Of a DNA stretch of 25,000 nucleotides, positions 1-8,145 are shown piece after piece. The notes beneath the pieces are model-generated. The model searched no databases and was not told where the DNA came from. It saw nothing but the letters and a program-made list of their open reading frames with translations. How positions within the stretch are numbered: position 1 is the stretch's first letter; each line of letters begins with the position of its first letter. This DNA is from Balamuthia mandrillaris (lineage: Eukaryota; Discosea; Longamoebia; Balamuthiidae). The stretch covers positions 1 through 25,000 of the forward strand of contig JAVKOQ010000138.1 of the NCBI GenBank assembly GCA_031835245.1. The letters run 5' to 3'. Made by a program: the position numbers and the translations under genes.

Positions 1-430
1 AAATGAAGAACAAGTTAGAAAGCTGATTATAGAGGACTGTACAACAAAGCTCTTGTCAAGTGGAAAGAAATGCAACAGAGATCAAGAGATGGAACAATGT
101 AAGCAAAGTTGTAAAAGAGTCTGGAGATTATGGGCAGCAAGAGCAAGTTGGAAGCATGGAAGTTCTTCTGCATTTTATCAATCTTTGGAAGTAATGTAAA
201 AGCAAAGAAAAGAGAAGAAAGGAAAGGGAAAGAAAAAGGATAGCAAGATGATACAAAGTTAGTCTGAAATCTCATTCAACACCTTTCACTTGTGAACTAT
301 CATAACAATTGGAAAGGCATCGAGGATGAGGGAGTAAGAGAAGTAAGAGTACACTATGTATGTACAATGCTTACTTTTTATGTATAGATTGGTGTTGCTC
401 TCAGAGCAAATAAACTTCTTATTACTACTA
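1..430 (+). mobile_element. LINE 3' end, copy A (ORF2 C-terminus plus 3' UTR)
   Basis: This is the 3' portion of a non-LTR retrotransposon, cut by the left edge of the window. Positions 2-199 are open for 65 codons and end in TAA. The frame matches the sequence that follows the zinc-knuckle of copy C (7240-7790), so it is the C-terminus of the reverse-transcriptase protein. It is rich in K, R, W and Q (for example RVWRLWAARASW). Positions 200-430 are the 3' UTR, ending in a TTATTACTACTA tail rather than poly(A). The UTR recurs at 1094-1193, 1774-1988, 4527-4605 and within 7240-7790, so the element is dispersed. Its upstream part and insertion site lie outside the window. Confidence 0.75.
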
Positions 431-479
431 TACAAGATAAACCCAGAGACCTTATGATGGCAGCTGAAATCACAATCCT

Positions 480-1093
480 AGTAGAAGCTGCTTTTCTTTC
501 TTCTTCAAGAAAAATCCAAAAAAGTGCAAGACAATCATCATCATACCCTCAACTCCCTTGCACATGCTACATATTCCTATTGTAAGAAACCTAACTACAC
601 AAAGGATCAATGCGCCTGTTGAGCAAGTGTTGAGCAAGCTTCTTCTGTCACCCTGACTAGCTCCACTACTTCTCTTGTACATGCCTCTGGACCAGCATAG
701 CAACATATACACTTGTTGCTCCCTTTGCACCCATTTGTTCCCATATCTTACTCCCTCAACAATCCAGTCCTACCATCCCAGCAAACAAGCAACAGGATCC
801 CGTTGGTGAAGAAGAGGAGTATGATGAATTTTACAAGTCTTAACAGTCTCTCAACTCTATCATCATCATTGACAAAATGCCTAGCTGTAACAACATTTGT
901 GCCTCAACCAGATGGTCAACAGATCCTGGGCTGTGACCTCATGTGTAAGTCTGGCATAGGCATTACCAACATCCCTGTTGATTACCCTGAAGAACCACTA
1001 CCCCACTGCAAGGACCATGATATCACAAAGCGTCAACACCAATGCCTAGTGAAAGCTGTCAAAGAACATATTTGCAAGCGCATTCATGAGGTA
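480..1093 (+). pseudogene. decayed coding stretch, possibly retroelement Gag-like
   Basis: One forward frame can be followed from about 500 to 1090 with two in-frame stops, near 617 and 710. At 569-613 it reads YSYCKKPNYTKDQC, which resembles a CCHC zinc knuckle of retroelement Gag proteins with the first Cys and the His lost. After the second stop the frame is open for over 100 codons (for example NIPVDYPEEPLPHC) and runs into the LINE copy at 1094. The Gag reading is inference from one short degenerate motif. It could equally be another decayed transposon gene. Confidence 0.3.
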
Positions 1094-1193
1094 GCATTGT
1101 ACATACATAGTGTACATCTTACTTTTCCTACTCCCTCATCCTCAATGCCTTCCCAAATATAAGTCAAGTTCACAAGTGAAAGGTGTTGAATGA
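1094..1193 (-). mobile_element. LINE 3' UTR fragment, copy D
   Basis: On the minus strand this matches the middle of the 3' UTR of copy A (about 268-395). It includes the CATTCAACACCTTTCACTTG block and the GTACACTATGTATGTACAATGC block. It lacks both the distal tail and the coding part, so it is truncated at both ends. No target-site duplication was found. Confidence 0.65.
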
Positions 1194-1206
1194 CCTGATG
1201 GTAATA

Positions 1207-1624
1207 TTACTCAGTGTCTGCATCAACCCATGCCTTCTCAACAAACTTCTTGTGGACCTTACCTTCCCCATTCTCACTATTCACAGCATCATCTCTAAGG
1301 TACAAGGCTACTTCATTGCATCTGCACTTGACCTCATCAGGTCTTACATACAATGGGGTTATCTATAGTCTTTACATGTTCGTTGCTGTTATCTTTGGTA
1401 TCAAAATATTCACACAGCACTTTCAACACCTCGTGGACGTGGTCATTGCTGCTGACATCAATAATCTCGCTGTTTTCCAAAGTGTGAAAGAACACATCAA
1501 GCACCTTAAAGGCATTATCCACATGCTTACTGCCATGGAACTTTGCATTTGTCAACAGTAATGCCAGTTCAGATACAAATGCCTTGTATTCTTGGCTGCA
1601 CACGTGGCAGTTTTTGGCGGTCAA
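1207..1624 (-). pseudogene. unidentified decayed coding fragment (two frames)
   Basis: The minus strand carries 95 open codons (1624-1337) with natural-looking composition, for example HVHEVLKVLCEYFDTKD. It stops at a TGA, but the adjacent frame continues at once from about 1345 to a stop at 1207 (for example PDEVKCRCNEVALYLRDD). Coding-like text on both sides of a +1 shift suggests a gene fragment broken by a frameshift. I do not recognise the family. Given its setting it is probably transposon-derived, but no motif shows that. Confidence 0.35.
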
Positions 1625-1727
1625 ATTAAGCTATCATAAATTCTAGACAAATTTTGATGTGGCAGTTTTACAGCTTTCCCAAAACAGCAGTTTTTGGCAC
1701 TTTTTCCATCAACCACCAAAAACCGCC
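1606..1727. repeat. MITE-like candidate with 12-bp terminal inverted repeats
   Basis: GGCAGTTTTTGG at 1606-1617 is mirrored by CCAAAAACCGCC at 1716-1727, with one mismatch in 12. A further GCAGTTTTTGG copy lies inside at 1687-1697. The 122-bp length, AT-rich interior and lack of coding capacity fit a miniature inverted-repeat element. No convincing target-site duplication flanks it, so this is only a candidate. Confidence 0.3.
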
Positions 1728-1758
1728 CATATAGATTTAGCTGGGTGGAAAAACCACC

Positions 1759-2003
1759 AATTTCCATCATATAGTAGTAGTAGTAGTAATAAGAAGTTTA
1801 TTTGCTCTGAGAGCAACACCAATCTATACATAAAAAGTAAGCATTGTACATACATAGTGTACTCTTCTCTTACTCCCTCATCCTCAATGCCTTCCCAATT
1901 GTTATTCAAGTTCACAAGTGAAAGGTGTTGAATGAGATTTCAGACTAACTTTGTATCATCTCACTATCCTTTTTCTTTCCCTTTCCTTAATTTCCATCAT
2001 ATA
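1759..2003 (-). mobile_element. 5'-truncated LINE insertion, copy B, with 15-bp target-site duplication
   Basis: The element occupies 1774-1988 on the minus strand and is flanked by perfect direct repeats AATTTCCATCATATA at 1759-1773 and 1989-2003. It starts, in element orientation, within the purine-rich stretch that precedes the 3' UTR of copy A. It ends with the same TTATTACTACTACTACTA tail. A severe 5' truncation, a defined 3' tail and a 15-bp duplication are the signature of target-primed reverse transcription. It is the cleanest insertion of this LINE family in the window and fixes the 3' terminus of the element. Confidence 0.85.
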
Positions 2004-2044
2004 AAATTTATGGAGACTGTAACTGGCACAAACACAACCATGCA

Positions 2045-2217
2045 CTATTGCCATTGCTCTAGCCCTTGTTGTTGTCATTACCATTGCCCTTGCCATCTTG
2101 GAATTATTGTTGCCAATGTTGTTGCCCTTGTCATTGCAATTGTTTTTGTCATTGCCATTGTCATGGCCCTTGCTATCATCATTGCAATGGTTGTTGTCAT
2201 TGTCATTGCTATTGGCA
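2045..2217. repeat. degenerate GCCATT-type hexamer tract
   Basis: About 170 bp consist of variants of GCCATT, GTCATT, GCCCTT and GTTGTT in tandem. Because the unit is six bases, the open forward frame encodes alternating small and branched hydrophobic residues (I, A, V, L). That is a by-product of the repeat and not evidence of a membrane protein. A short outlier of the same unit occurs at 2568-2600. Confidence 0.6.
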
Positions 2218-2760
2218 AAGGCTGTTCACACAATGATGATCATGAGAGCCATCAAATGAATCACAATTATTAGATAGGAGCCCCCAGTATTCATAAGGAA
2301 GAGCATTGTGTTGTTTGTTGCATCGAGAGGAAGCAGATCCAGAAGGACTGCCTTGGTTTGGTAGTAACTGGCTTAAGAAGGAGAGTTTTAATCTTGCATG
2401 GAGGAAAAGATTGCAAGCCCAATGAAGAGAACAAAAAGAACATACATCCAATGATGCTTCCCAATGATCCCCGTGGTGATGGCCATGAGGCCTGCCAAGA
2501 TACTGTTCACTCCATAACTCAAGGAGAATTGCTACTCCTTGGAAGGCAGTCACAGCAGCAACACACCATTGCCATTGCCATCACTATCACCATTGCCACT
2601 GATTGAGGGAATGTTTGGCTGATTAACTCAAACATCACTTGAGCAAGTTGAATCAGTATAGGTCCATAACATTCATTGGGAAGAAAGCTATACACAGCCC
2701 AACACCTATGCATTGACTGGTGGCCACCATAGGAGGCCTGTTTAACTGCCTGCTGGTTCC
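2218..2760. other. no supportable gene; spacer beside ABC fragment
   Basis: Several short open frames exist on both strands but none shows family motifs. The minus strand continues from the ABC-like fragment at 2761-2931 and contains some hydrophobic stretches. These could be remnants of the same decayed transporter, but stops interrupt every frame. Confidence 0.3.
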
Positions 2761-2931
2761 TCAGAGGACGTTATAAAGGTATGGTTGTGTCCTGCCAGCA
2801 ACAAAATGCCAAGAGCTATCCTGTTCAAGGATAGCAAAAGCCACTTGGAAGTCTTTCTGTCCGTCCTCTATGGTCTTTGAAGAAAGGCCCACAGTCGGCT
2901 CATCAAGGAGATAAAGGTAAGGATAAGGCAT
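2761..2931 (-). pseudogene. ABC-type ATPase fragment (Walker B / D-loop)
   Basis: A 56-codon minus-strand frame begins with LYLLDEPTVGLSSKT close to its start. LLDEPT is the Walker B motif with its catalytic Glu, and the following GLSSKT matches the D-loop (usually GLDS.T) of ABC ATPases. No Walker A or LSGGQ signature precedes it, and the sequence loses similarity within about 40 residues before a TGA at 2761. I take it as a relic of an ABC transporter or related ABC ATPase, not an expressed gene. The subfamily cannot be told. Confidence 0.4.
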
Positions 2932-3895
2932 CACGTGAGTGTCTTTTCATCTTTGTTATCTGTGTTGGTTTCTTTAGTGCTATGACAAAAGAAGAGAAGA
3001 GGGAGTGGGAGTGAGTGCAGTCCCCTTGGTTCTTCCTCCTCATTATGATTTAGGTATCTTTGTCAACAAAAGGAACCCTCAGGTATGGAATATTTATGCC
3101 CCACTTCTGGCCTTTTCCTCCTTTCTCCCTGGCCTTCTGCTTTCACCCCTCTCCTCTCTTTTCTTTCCTGGTGTTCTCTTTGTGAGCAACAATGAGAAGG
3201 GAAAGGTGAAGCAGCAGGGGGTGTTTGCTACTGATTAAACACTCAGTCCAAAGAAAGGCTTAAGAGAGTGCAGCCATCTACCACTTCCTTCCTCCTTTTG
3301 TTCTCCTGGTGCACTACAGGTGAAGTGAATTGAACAGGAGTAAAGTGGTTCAGAGAGGCTGCCATCTTGCTTTTCCTTGATGCACATGGTTTATGTTTTG
3401 TTGGAAGAAGTTAGAAAAGCGTAAAGGTGGAATGGTGGCTTTTCTGCTTTACTTGCCACCTTCTATCACTGTGGTTGGAACTCTCTGGCTCTTTTCTCTC
3501 TCTCACTAATATAACGTGAATCACCCCAGTAGTCTTGTAACTTGTAATCGTCACTCAACACACCTTGCTTGCAAGTAGGTTTCCTCTCTCTCCTGCTGTC
3601 TCTGCCTCTCCATCTCCCTCTGATACTTCATTCAGCACCATCAGCTGGCTGTTGTCGTTATGGTCTATTTTCACTCATACATTCCCTCTTATCCCTCTTG
3701 CCCTCCTCCTCACCAACCTGTGTCACCAAGGAGCAACTTTTGTGCAAGACAGTTGTACATTTTAACACATGTTGACATGATGTATTAGAGTAATTGTGTT
3801 CCTAGGCATGTTGACACGACTCAATAGATAATAATAAAAAAAAACAACCCAAGGGCTTGTTGAGGGCAAACTAAATAAATAACTTCCTTCCATCC
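2932..3895. other. no gene recognised; pyrimidine-rich spacer
   Basis: The plus strand is rich in C and T, which gives several short hydrophobic or Ser/Pro/Leu-rich open frames (for example 3005-3238 and 3565-3775). None shows a domain motif or a convincing splice structure. I see no RNA gene or structured repeat. Confidence 0.4.
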
Positions 3896-4330
3896 CTGAG
3901 TGGAAACACCTCCTTCAACTGCTCCACGTGGAAGGGCACCATGGTGCAGAGACTTTGTTTATCAAGGTCTGGAATGAAGGATATTATGAGCCTATGCTTT
4001 GTACAGATTGTTTTCATACAACCCAGCAATACATTGACTGCCTAATGTCACCAAGCATGATTTTCACCCTTTCAAAACCATCCATGCAACATACTCCTTT
4101 GACCAAATTGTTATCAACCTCTTTGGCCCTCTTCCTACCTCTGTTAAAGGCTTCAACTATGTCTTGGTCACTACAAACATTGCTTCTTGTTTTACTTCTC
4201 TTCACTCAGTACAGGCCAAGACTGCCAAAGATGTGACCTGCACCCTCTATCACGAATTTTAAATCTGATGACAGCACAGAATTTGTCAACACAACAGTCA
4301 AGGCAGTCAAGAAACTCTCTGGAGGTTTGA
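3896..4330 (+). pseudogene. decayed Ty3/gypsy-like integrase
   Basis: Three adjoining forward segments spell a retroelement integrase in order. At about 3922-4045 there is a degenerate H2C2 zinc finger (EGHHG, then ...YYEPM..., then C...C.). From about 4055 to 4257, in a shifted frame, comes the start of the catalytic core, including INLFGPLPTSVKGFNYVLV, where an Asn replaces the usual first catalytic Asp. After a TAA, KSDDSTEFVN corresponds to the second catalytic Asp region. Frameshift, stop and catalytic-site loss show it is dead. Order and motifs are those of Metaviridae (Ty3/gypsy) integrases. Its own LTRs are not identifiable here. Confidence 0.65.
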
Positions 4331-4420
4331 ACACCTTTTCATCTCAACAACTAACTCTTGTATTTCTTTCCTCTTTCCTCTTTTATCTTTTTCATACATT
4401 TACATTACTTACTTTCTCAT

Positions 4421-4492
4421 CCTGAAGCGTTTTGCAGTTTCTTCCTTAGTATTGCATGCAGGGCACCTGCTGTTCTCATCAGACATGCTGAA
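4421..4492 (-). pseudogene. LINE zinc-knuckle fragment (zf-RVT-like)
   Basis: On the minus strand this reads SRCPACNTKEETAKRF, homologous to SKCPACNAEEETVEHLLL in copy C. The CPxC...ET..H pattern is the C-terminal zinc-binding region of LINE reverse transcriptases. Here the His is lost. It lies on the far side of the 3' UTR copy at 4527-4605, so it belongs to an older, separate insertion. Confidence 0.5.
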
Positions 4493-4526
4493 TGACTTCC
4501 TCTTTTTTCCAATAGGCAGTGTGATA

Positions 4527-4605
4527 TGAAGTTTATTTGCTCAGAGACCAACACCACCCTATACATAAAAAGTAAGCATTGTATATACACAGTGTACTTT
4601 TCCCT
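4527..4605 (-). mobile_element. LINE 3' UTR fragment, copy E
   Basis: This is the terminal part of the LINE 3' UTR on the minus strand. It has the GAGCAAATAAACTTC end and the TACATAAAAAGTAAGCATTGTA block shared with copies A and B. It lacks the TACTAC tail and most of the upstream UTR. No target-site duplication is visible, and it is nested between two other LINE fragments. Confidence 0.6.
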
Positions 4606-4636
4606 TCCTTTTCTATACCCATCCTGGCAATCACCT

Positions 4637-4774
4637 GTTATACCGCTCTCCCATAATACCTATTCCTATCTCTCCTTGTATATATATTTCTTTCTTTCAT
4701 TCTATTAAAGGTCTTTTCCCTGTACACAACAAGTTGGTATCCATTGGGTTGTTCCCTCAGCGGCCTTATCACAC
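4637..4774 (+). repeat. dispersed repeat R1, copy 1
   Basis: About 130 bp match 8146-8276 in the same orientation. Shared blocks include CTCCTTGTATATATAT, TTTCTTTC...ATTCTATT and AGGTCTTTTCCCT, with GCCTTATCACA at the end. The copies differ by small indels and substitutions. The function is unknown. Being in a transposon-rich area, it is probably part of an unidentified element. Confidence 0.5.
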
Positions 4775-5060
4775 ATTTAATTGCACCAATGTAGCTCCTT
4801 CAAACACCTTAGCTGCATTGCATAAAAAAGTAATTCCTCTATAGTTTGCTGTGTTTTGGGGATTTCCTGCCTTATGCAACAGGATACCCACTCCTCAATG
4901 GCCTTGATCAGCATTTAGGTCGTCTACTCCAACTACTTTGTCCTTCCTCAACCTTTTCCTTACAAGGTTAAAGCTCCTTTTCTTAAGCTAGTTGCAGCCA
5001 GACAGCAGTCCTACTGAATCCCTTTTATTGGCTCTTTACAACTTAAAAAACTCCATCCCA
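4775..5060 (-). pseudogene. decayed LINE reverse-transcriptase N-terminal fragment
   Basis: The minus strand contains the hallmark NYRGITFLCNAAKVFE, equivalent to the NYRPIS...K..E start of non-LTR reverse transcriptases. It is preceded by ILLHKAGNP, equivalent to the K.G(D/N) element. Further upstream, beyond an in-frame TGA, VVGVDDLNADQ resembles the KA.GxDgI..E segment. Stops show decay. It probably belongs to the same LINE family as the 3' ends in this window, but the pieces do not overlap, so this is inference. Confidence 0.55.
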
Positions 5061-5599
5061 AGTTCCACAAATTCCTCTCTGGCATTCTTTATTTCTTTCA
5101 GTCACTGTGCATGTCCTTTCACTACCTGATGTTAACTTTGTTGTCTATCATGGCTTCCTTGCCCTTCTTATTGTTGCTCCTAGTCTCCTTTCTTTACTAA
5201 ATCATCTCAGTGCACTATCCTATAATCCTTTATTCTACTTACTACAAAGATCTTCAACAATAGCTGATCACTTTTGCGTTTTCCTGACCATGGCCTTTCA
5301 TTCCTTGCCTTTGAAGAATTCCAACTCCATTCACCACTCCTTCCTTTCTCTGATGTTCTTCTTGAATAAAGAACCTGTACCACCTCTTCCATAGCAGCTC
5401 CTGCACTCATTCACCAATACCCTTCCAAGGGAGGGATAACCATCCTCCTATATTGCCATTCCAATAATGTCAAATTGCTTACTGTCTGCCCAACAGCTGA
5501 CCAATCCAAATCAATCAGAAAAAGGAGAAGAGCATTGGAACTGACATCGTGAATGAGGAACAGGAGGAGATTCAATAACATCAGTAGTATTTATAAACT
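5061..5599. other. no clear gene; possible LINE linker remnant
   Basis: Both strands have short open frames, including about 67 codons on the minus strand at 5207-5410 that are Lys/Arg/Ser-rich. Its position just upstream (in minus-strand order) of the LINE reverse-transcriptase relic would fit an endonuclease-RT linker. There is no motif to confirm it. Confidence 0.25.
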
Positions 5600-5845
5600 C
5601 TAGGGGCTGGGAAGAATATGAAAAGCAACCAAATTCAAAGTAGTGAGGTCAATGTAGAAGACAGCAATGTTTGCTGTGGTTGCATAGTGGAGTGCACAAG
5701 CTATTGCCACGAGGAATGTTGTTTTGCCATATTCCTTTGGGCCTAATATCATCCTTCCATGCCTGTTTCCCTGCAATATTCCAGTAAGCATGGCCCCCAT
5801 CAAAATAAAGAAGGTCTGAATAGAGAAGAGCTCACTGCTTGTCAA
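5600..5845 (-). pseudogene. P-loop NTPase fragment
   Basis: This 81-codon minus-strand frame contains a Walker A motif, GPKEYGKTT, in the context MILGPKEYGKTTFLVAIACA. An IAVFYIDL strand follows, and then a stop. The pattern resembles the start of the P-loop NTPase module found in Crinkler-like proteins of protists and in AAA-like ATPases. No Walker B or sensor region follows, so it is a fragment. A minus-strand frame at 5901-6116 lies upstream and could be another exon or relic of the same gene, but no splice junction joins them convincingly. Confidence 0.4.
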
Positions 5846-5900
5846 AATAGAGTGGCAGATTGCTTATCCTTAATAGATTACAGATGTGCAATTGGTGTCA

Positions 5901-6116
5901 TCAGACAGTTGGTGAGTCCACTACTAAGCTAGATTGTTCCCCAGCACCACTTCTGTTGTTGTTTTCCTTTTTGTTGGCCTGAGGAGGAGCTATCTTGGCA
6001 GTAGTAGTGTTTAAGTGACTGTACTTTTCCATTGCCATCTTGAACACTTTATTGAAAAACTGGTTTAGCTTGTTCCCTTTGACATAATACTTAGGAATCT
6101 TTGCCTCTTTTTGCAT
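5901..6116 (-). pseudogene. unidentified coding-like fragment upstream of P-loop relic
   Basis: A minus-strand frame of 71 codons has a plausible amphipathic start (KIPKYYVKGNKLNQFF) followed by an Asn/Ser-rich end. It has no recognisable domain. It is on the same strand as, and immediately upstream of, the Walker A fragment at 5600-5845, which is the only argument that the two once formed one gene. Confidence 0.25.
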
Positions 6117-6700
6117 AGCTTACAAAGCAGGCTTTCATAAATGAGTATTGGAAAGGGTACAGTCTAAGACGTTCCTTTATGGCCAATTCCACCTATCATA
6201 GCAGGACCTGTTCCTCTTTTTCTCTCTTCCCCCTCCCTCTCTCTCTCTCTTTCTCATCTACTTACCATTCCAAATACAGCAGATTGTGCATCCCTCATTT
6301 GTATTGTTTGGCAAAAAGCCTGGCTGTGTAATTTACAACATAGTAGTAGACTTTTATTTCCTTTTCTCCTTTAAAACAACTCTAACATTCCCTTCTGCAC
6401 TCTTGCATCAACAGGTTTTCACAAAATGTGTTGGTTGAATCCAACCTTAGGAAGGAAAGAGTTGGTGACGAGACAAGGAGTGTATTCAAGAGAATAGAGG
6501 AAGGACAACGAGAGTGAATCTCCGACGTTGCTTCAAAGTACACCAAGAGAAAGGGGAAAAGGGAGAAAGGAAGGATGGGGGATACAAAAGAAAGGAGAGC
6601 TGAGGGTCCGGGATGGATCCAACATGAGGAGTCTTGAGATAAGTGTTGGTGATTTTACCAACAAATGGAACTACCTGTATGATGTAATTATGACAGGGAT
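6117..6700. other. no gene recognised; short CT-repeat inside
   Basis: This stretch contains a pyrimidine microsatellite around 6215-6257 and no supportable gene. A 65-codon forward frame at 6528-6725 runs into the solo LTR and has no motif. Confidence 0.35.
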
Positions 6701-7096
6701 AGGTTGTTGGCAACTGCCAACATAACCAACTCTTTCTTCATTTCTTTCTTTGTTCGTTTCTCTTTTCTGTCGACAATCTCACGTCAGCTGTCATCGATCT
6801 TTTATGTCGACACTGAGCCATTCCGAAGATCTTTCTCCTGCCTTCCCTGGAACTTTCCCGAGCCTAGAACTTAAGAACAAAGAAACCAAGAAGTCACTCC
6901 CCAACCCCGAGCCTCTTTCCTTCCTTGGTTACCTTCTCAACTATAAATACTTTTCCTACAACCAAGAACAGAAGCACGAACAAAGCAACAACACACACTT
7001 AGAAACACACTTGTTCTCTTCTTCTCATTAAATACGTTTGGCTCCTGTTTTTCTCTTTATTCCTGTCTTGGTTCTATGCTCAGGTTCTAACAAGGT
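6701..7096 (+). mobile_element. solo LTR 1 (388 bp) with 4-bp target-site duplication
   Basis: The LTR spans 6705-7092. It begins TGTTGGCAACTGCCAACATAA, ends TTCTAACA, and is flanked on both sides by AGGT (6701-6704 and 7093-7096). It shares its 5' end structure (TGTTGG, short spacer, CCAACATAA), a pair of GTCGAC sites and a central TATA-like TATAAATAC/TTAAATAC box with the solo LTR at 8709-9061. These features fit U3-R-U5 of a Ty3/gypsy or copia type element. There is no internal sequence next to it, so it is a solo LTR left by LTR-LTR recombination. The family is not named. Confidence 0.75.
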
Positions 7097-7121
7097 ATTA
7101 TGGAAGAGCAGTAAATAAACT

Positions 7122-7344
7122 GATTTTAAAGCAATCTTCCCAAAGTTATGGCCATCTTAACAGCAAGTGTTCTACTGTTTCTTCCTCAGCATTGCATGCA
7201 GGGCACTTACTGTCCTTGTCAGATTTCATGTAATTTAGTAAATCTGACAAGGACAGTAAGTGCCCTGCATGCAATGCTGAGGAAGAAACAGTAGAACACT
7301 TGCTGTTAAGATGGCCATAACTTTGGGAAGATTGCTTTAAAATC
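7122..7344. repeat. perfect 105-bp inverted repeat (hairpin) of LINE sequence
   Basis: Positions 7122-7226 and 7240-7344 are exact reverse complements over 105 bp, separated by a 13-nt loop (CATGTAATTTAGT). The right arm is the normal 5' continuation of LINE copy C and encodes the zinc-knuckle SKCPACNAEEETVEHLLL. The left arm is the same segment inverted. The arms are identical, although LINE copies elsewhere in the window differ widely, so the duplication is recent or maintained. It looks like a snap-back or twin-priming event at the 5' end of the insertion. Confidence 0.9.
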
Positions 7345-7790
7345 TGGAGTGTGAACAATGGAAATGAAGAACAAGTCAGAAATCTGGCAACCAAGCTCCT
7401 GTCAAGTGGAAAGAAATCCAACAGAGCTCAAGAGATGACACAATGTAAGCAAAGTTGTAAATGAGTCAGGGAGATTACGGGCAGCAAGAGCAAGTTGGAA
7501 GCAAGGAGGTTCTTTTGCATTTTATCAGATTGGAAGTAATTCAAAAGTAAGGAAAGAGAAATAAGGAAAGAGAAAAGAAAAGGATAGCTAGATGGTACAA
7601 AGTTAGTCTGAAAGCTCATTCAACACCTTTCACTTGTGAACTTGAATATCAATTGGGAAGGCATTGAAGATGAGAGAATAGGAGAAGTAAGAGTACACTA
7701 TATATGTACAATGCATACTTTTTATGTATAGATTGGTGTTGCTCTCTGAACTAATAAAATTCATATTATTACTATTACTAAATTTAGTCA
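7240..7790 (+). mobile_element. LINE 3' end, copy C
   Basis: This copy carries the LINE zinc-knuckle (CPACNAEEETVEHLLLRWP), then a TAA at 7318-7320 where the frame should continue. The C-terminal coding region (WEDCFKIWSVNNGNEEQV...) is still readable as far as a TGA near 7463. The 3' UTR follows, ending in ATTATTACTATTACTA around 7790. It aligns with copy A from 7364 onward with small indels. In-frame stops mean it is not functional. Its 5' junction is the inverted repeat described separately. Confidence 0.75.
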
Positions 7791-8022
7791 AAACCACAAA
7801 TTTCTGTCATATAGTAGTAATAAAGAGCAACACCAAACCAGGTGTATTAGTTCTAAGGGTTACTACACTGTATTGAATAAAAAGGATACTTTCTAGAGAA
7901 AGGTTGCCCTGTGTTCTTTTTATTCAATACAGTACTTCATCATTTCAATTTCTTATGTTGAAAATGCATACCCTCTGTATTAAGAAGTACCAACTCCATT
8001 TCCGTTGGAATAGAAAAGGTAA
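7791..8022. repeat. LINE-tail remnant and 18-bp inverted repeat
   Basis: At about 7795-7846 the sequence repeats, with substitutions, the target-site context of LINE copy B (ATTTAG...AAACCAC.AATTT..TCATATAGTAGTA), followed by a short minus-strand LINE tail. ACTGTATTGAATAAAAAG (7867-7884) is exactly inverted at 7916-7933 across a 31-nt spacer, a potential hairpin. No gene is seen. Confidence 0.5.
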
Positions 8023-8145
8023 ATGCAGAACCTTACTGAGACCAGCTTGAGTGGTGCTACAATTTGTTTGTGCTCTTTAAAAAAGTATAAACACCTGAAG
8101 AAATCACATGCAGAGGTGCCAAATAGGGAAAAGAAAAAAATGGTG

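Noticed and set aside
1932..2273. Membrane protein encoded by the hydrophobic forward frame
   Set aside because: The hydrophobic run is explained by the GCCATT-type hexamer repeat.
6644..7092. LTR 1 starting at the earlier TGTTGG at 6644, with 7093 onward as a primer-binding site
   Set aside because: Starting at 6705 gives both a match to the 5' end of LTR 2 and an AGGT duplication on each side. With the 6644 start there is neither.
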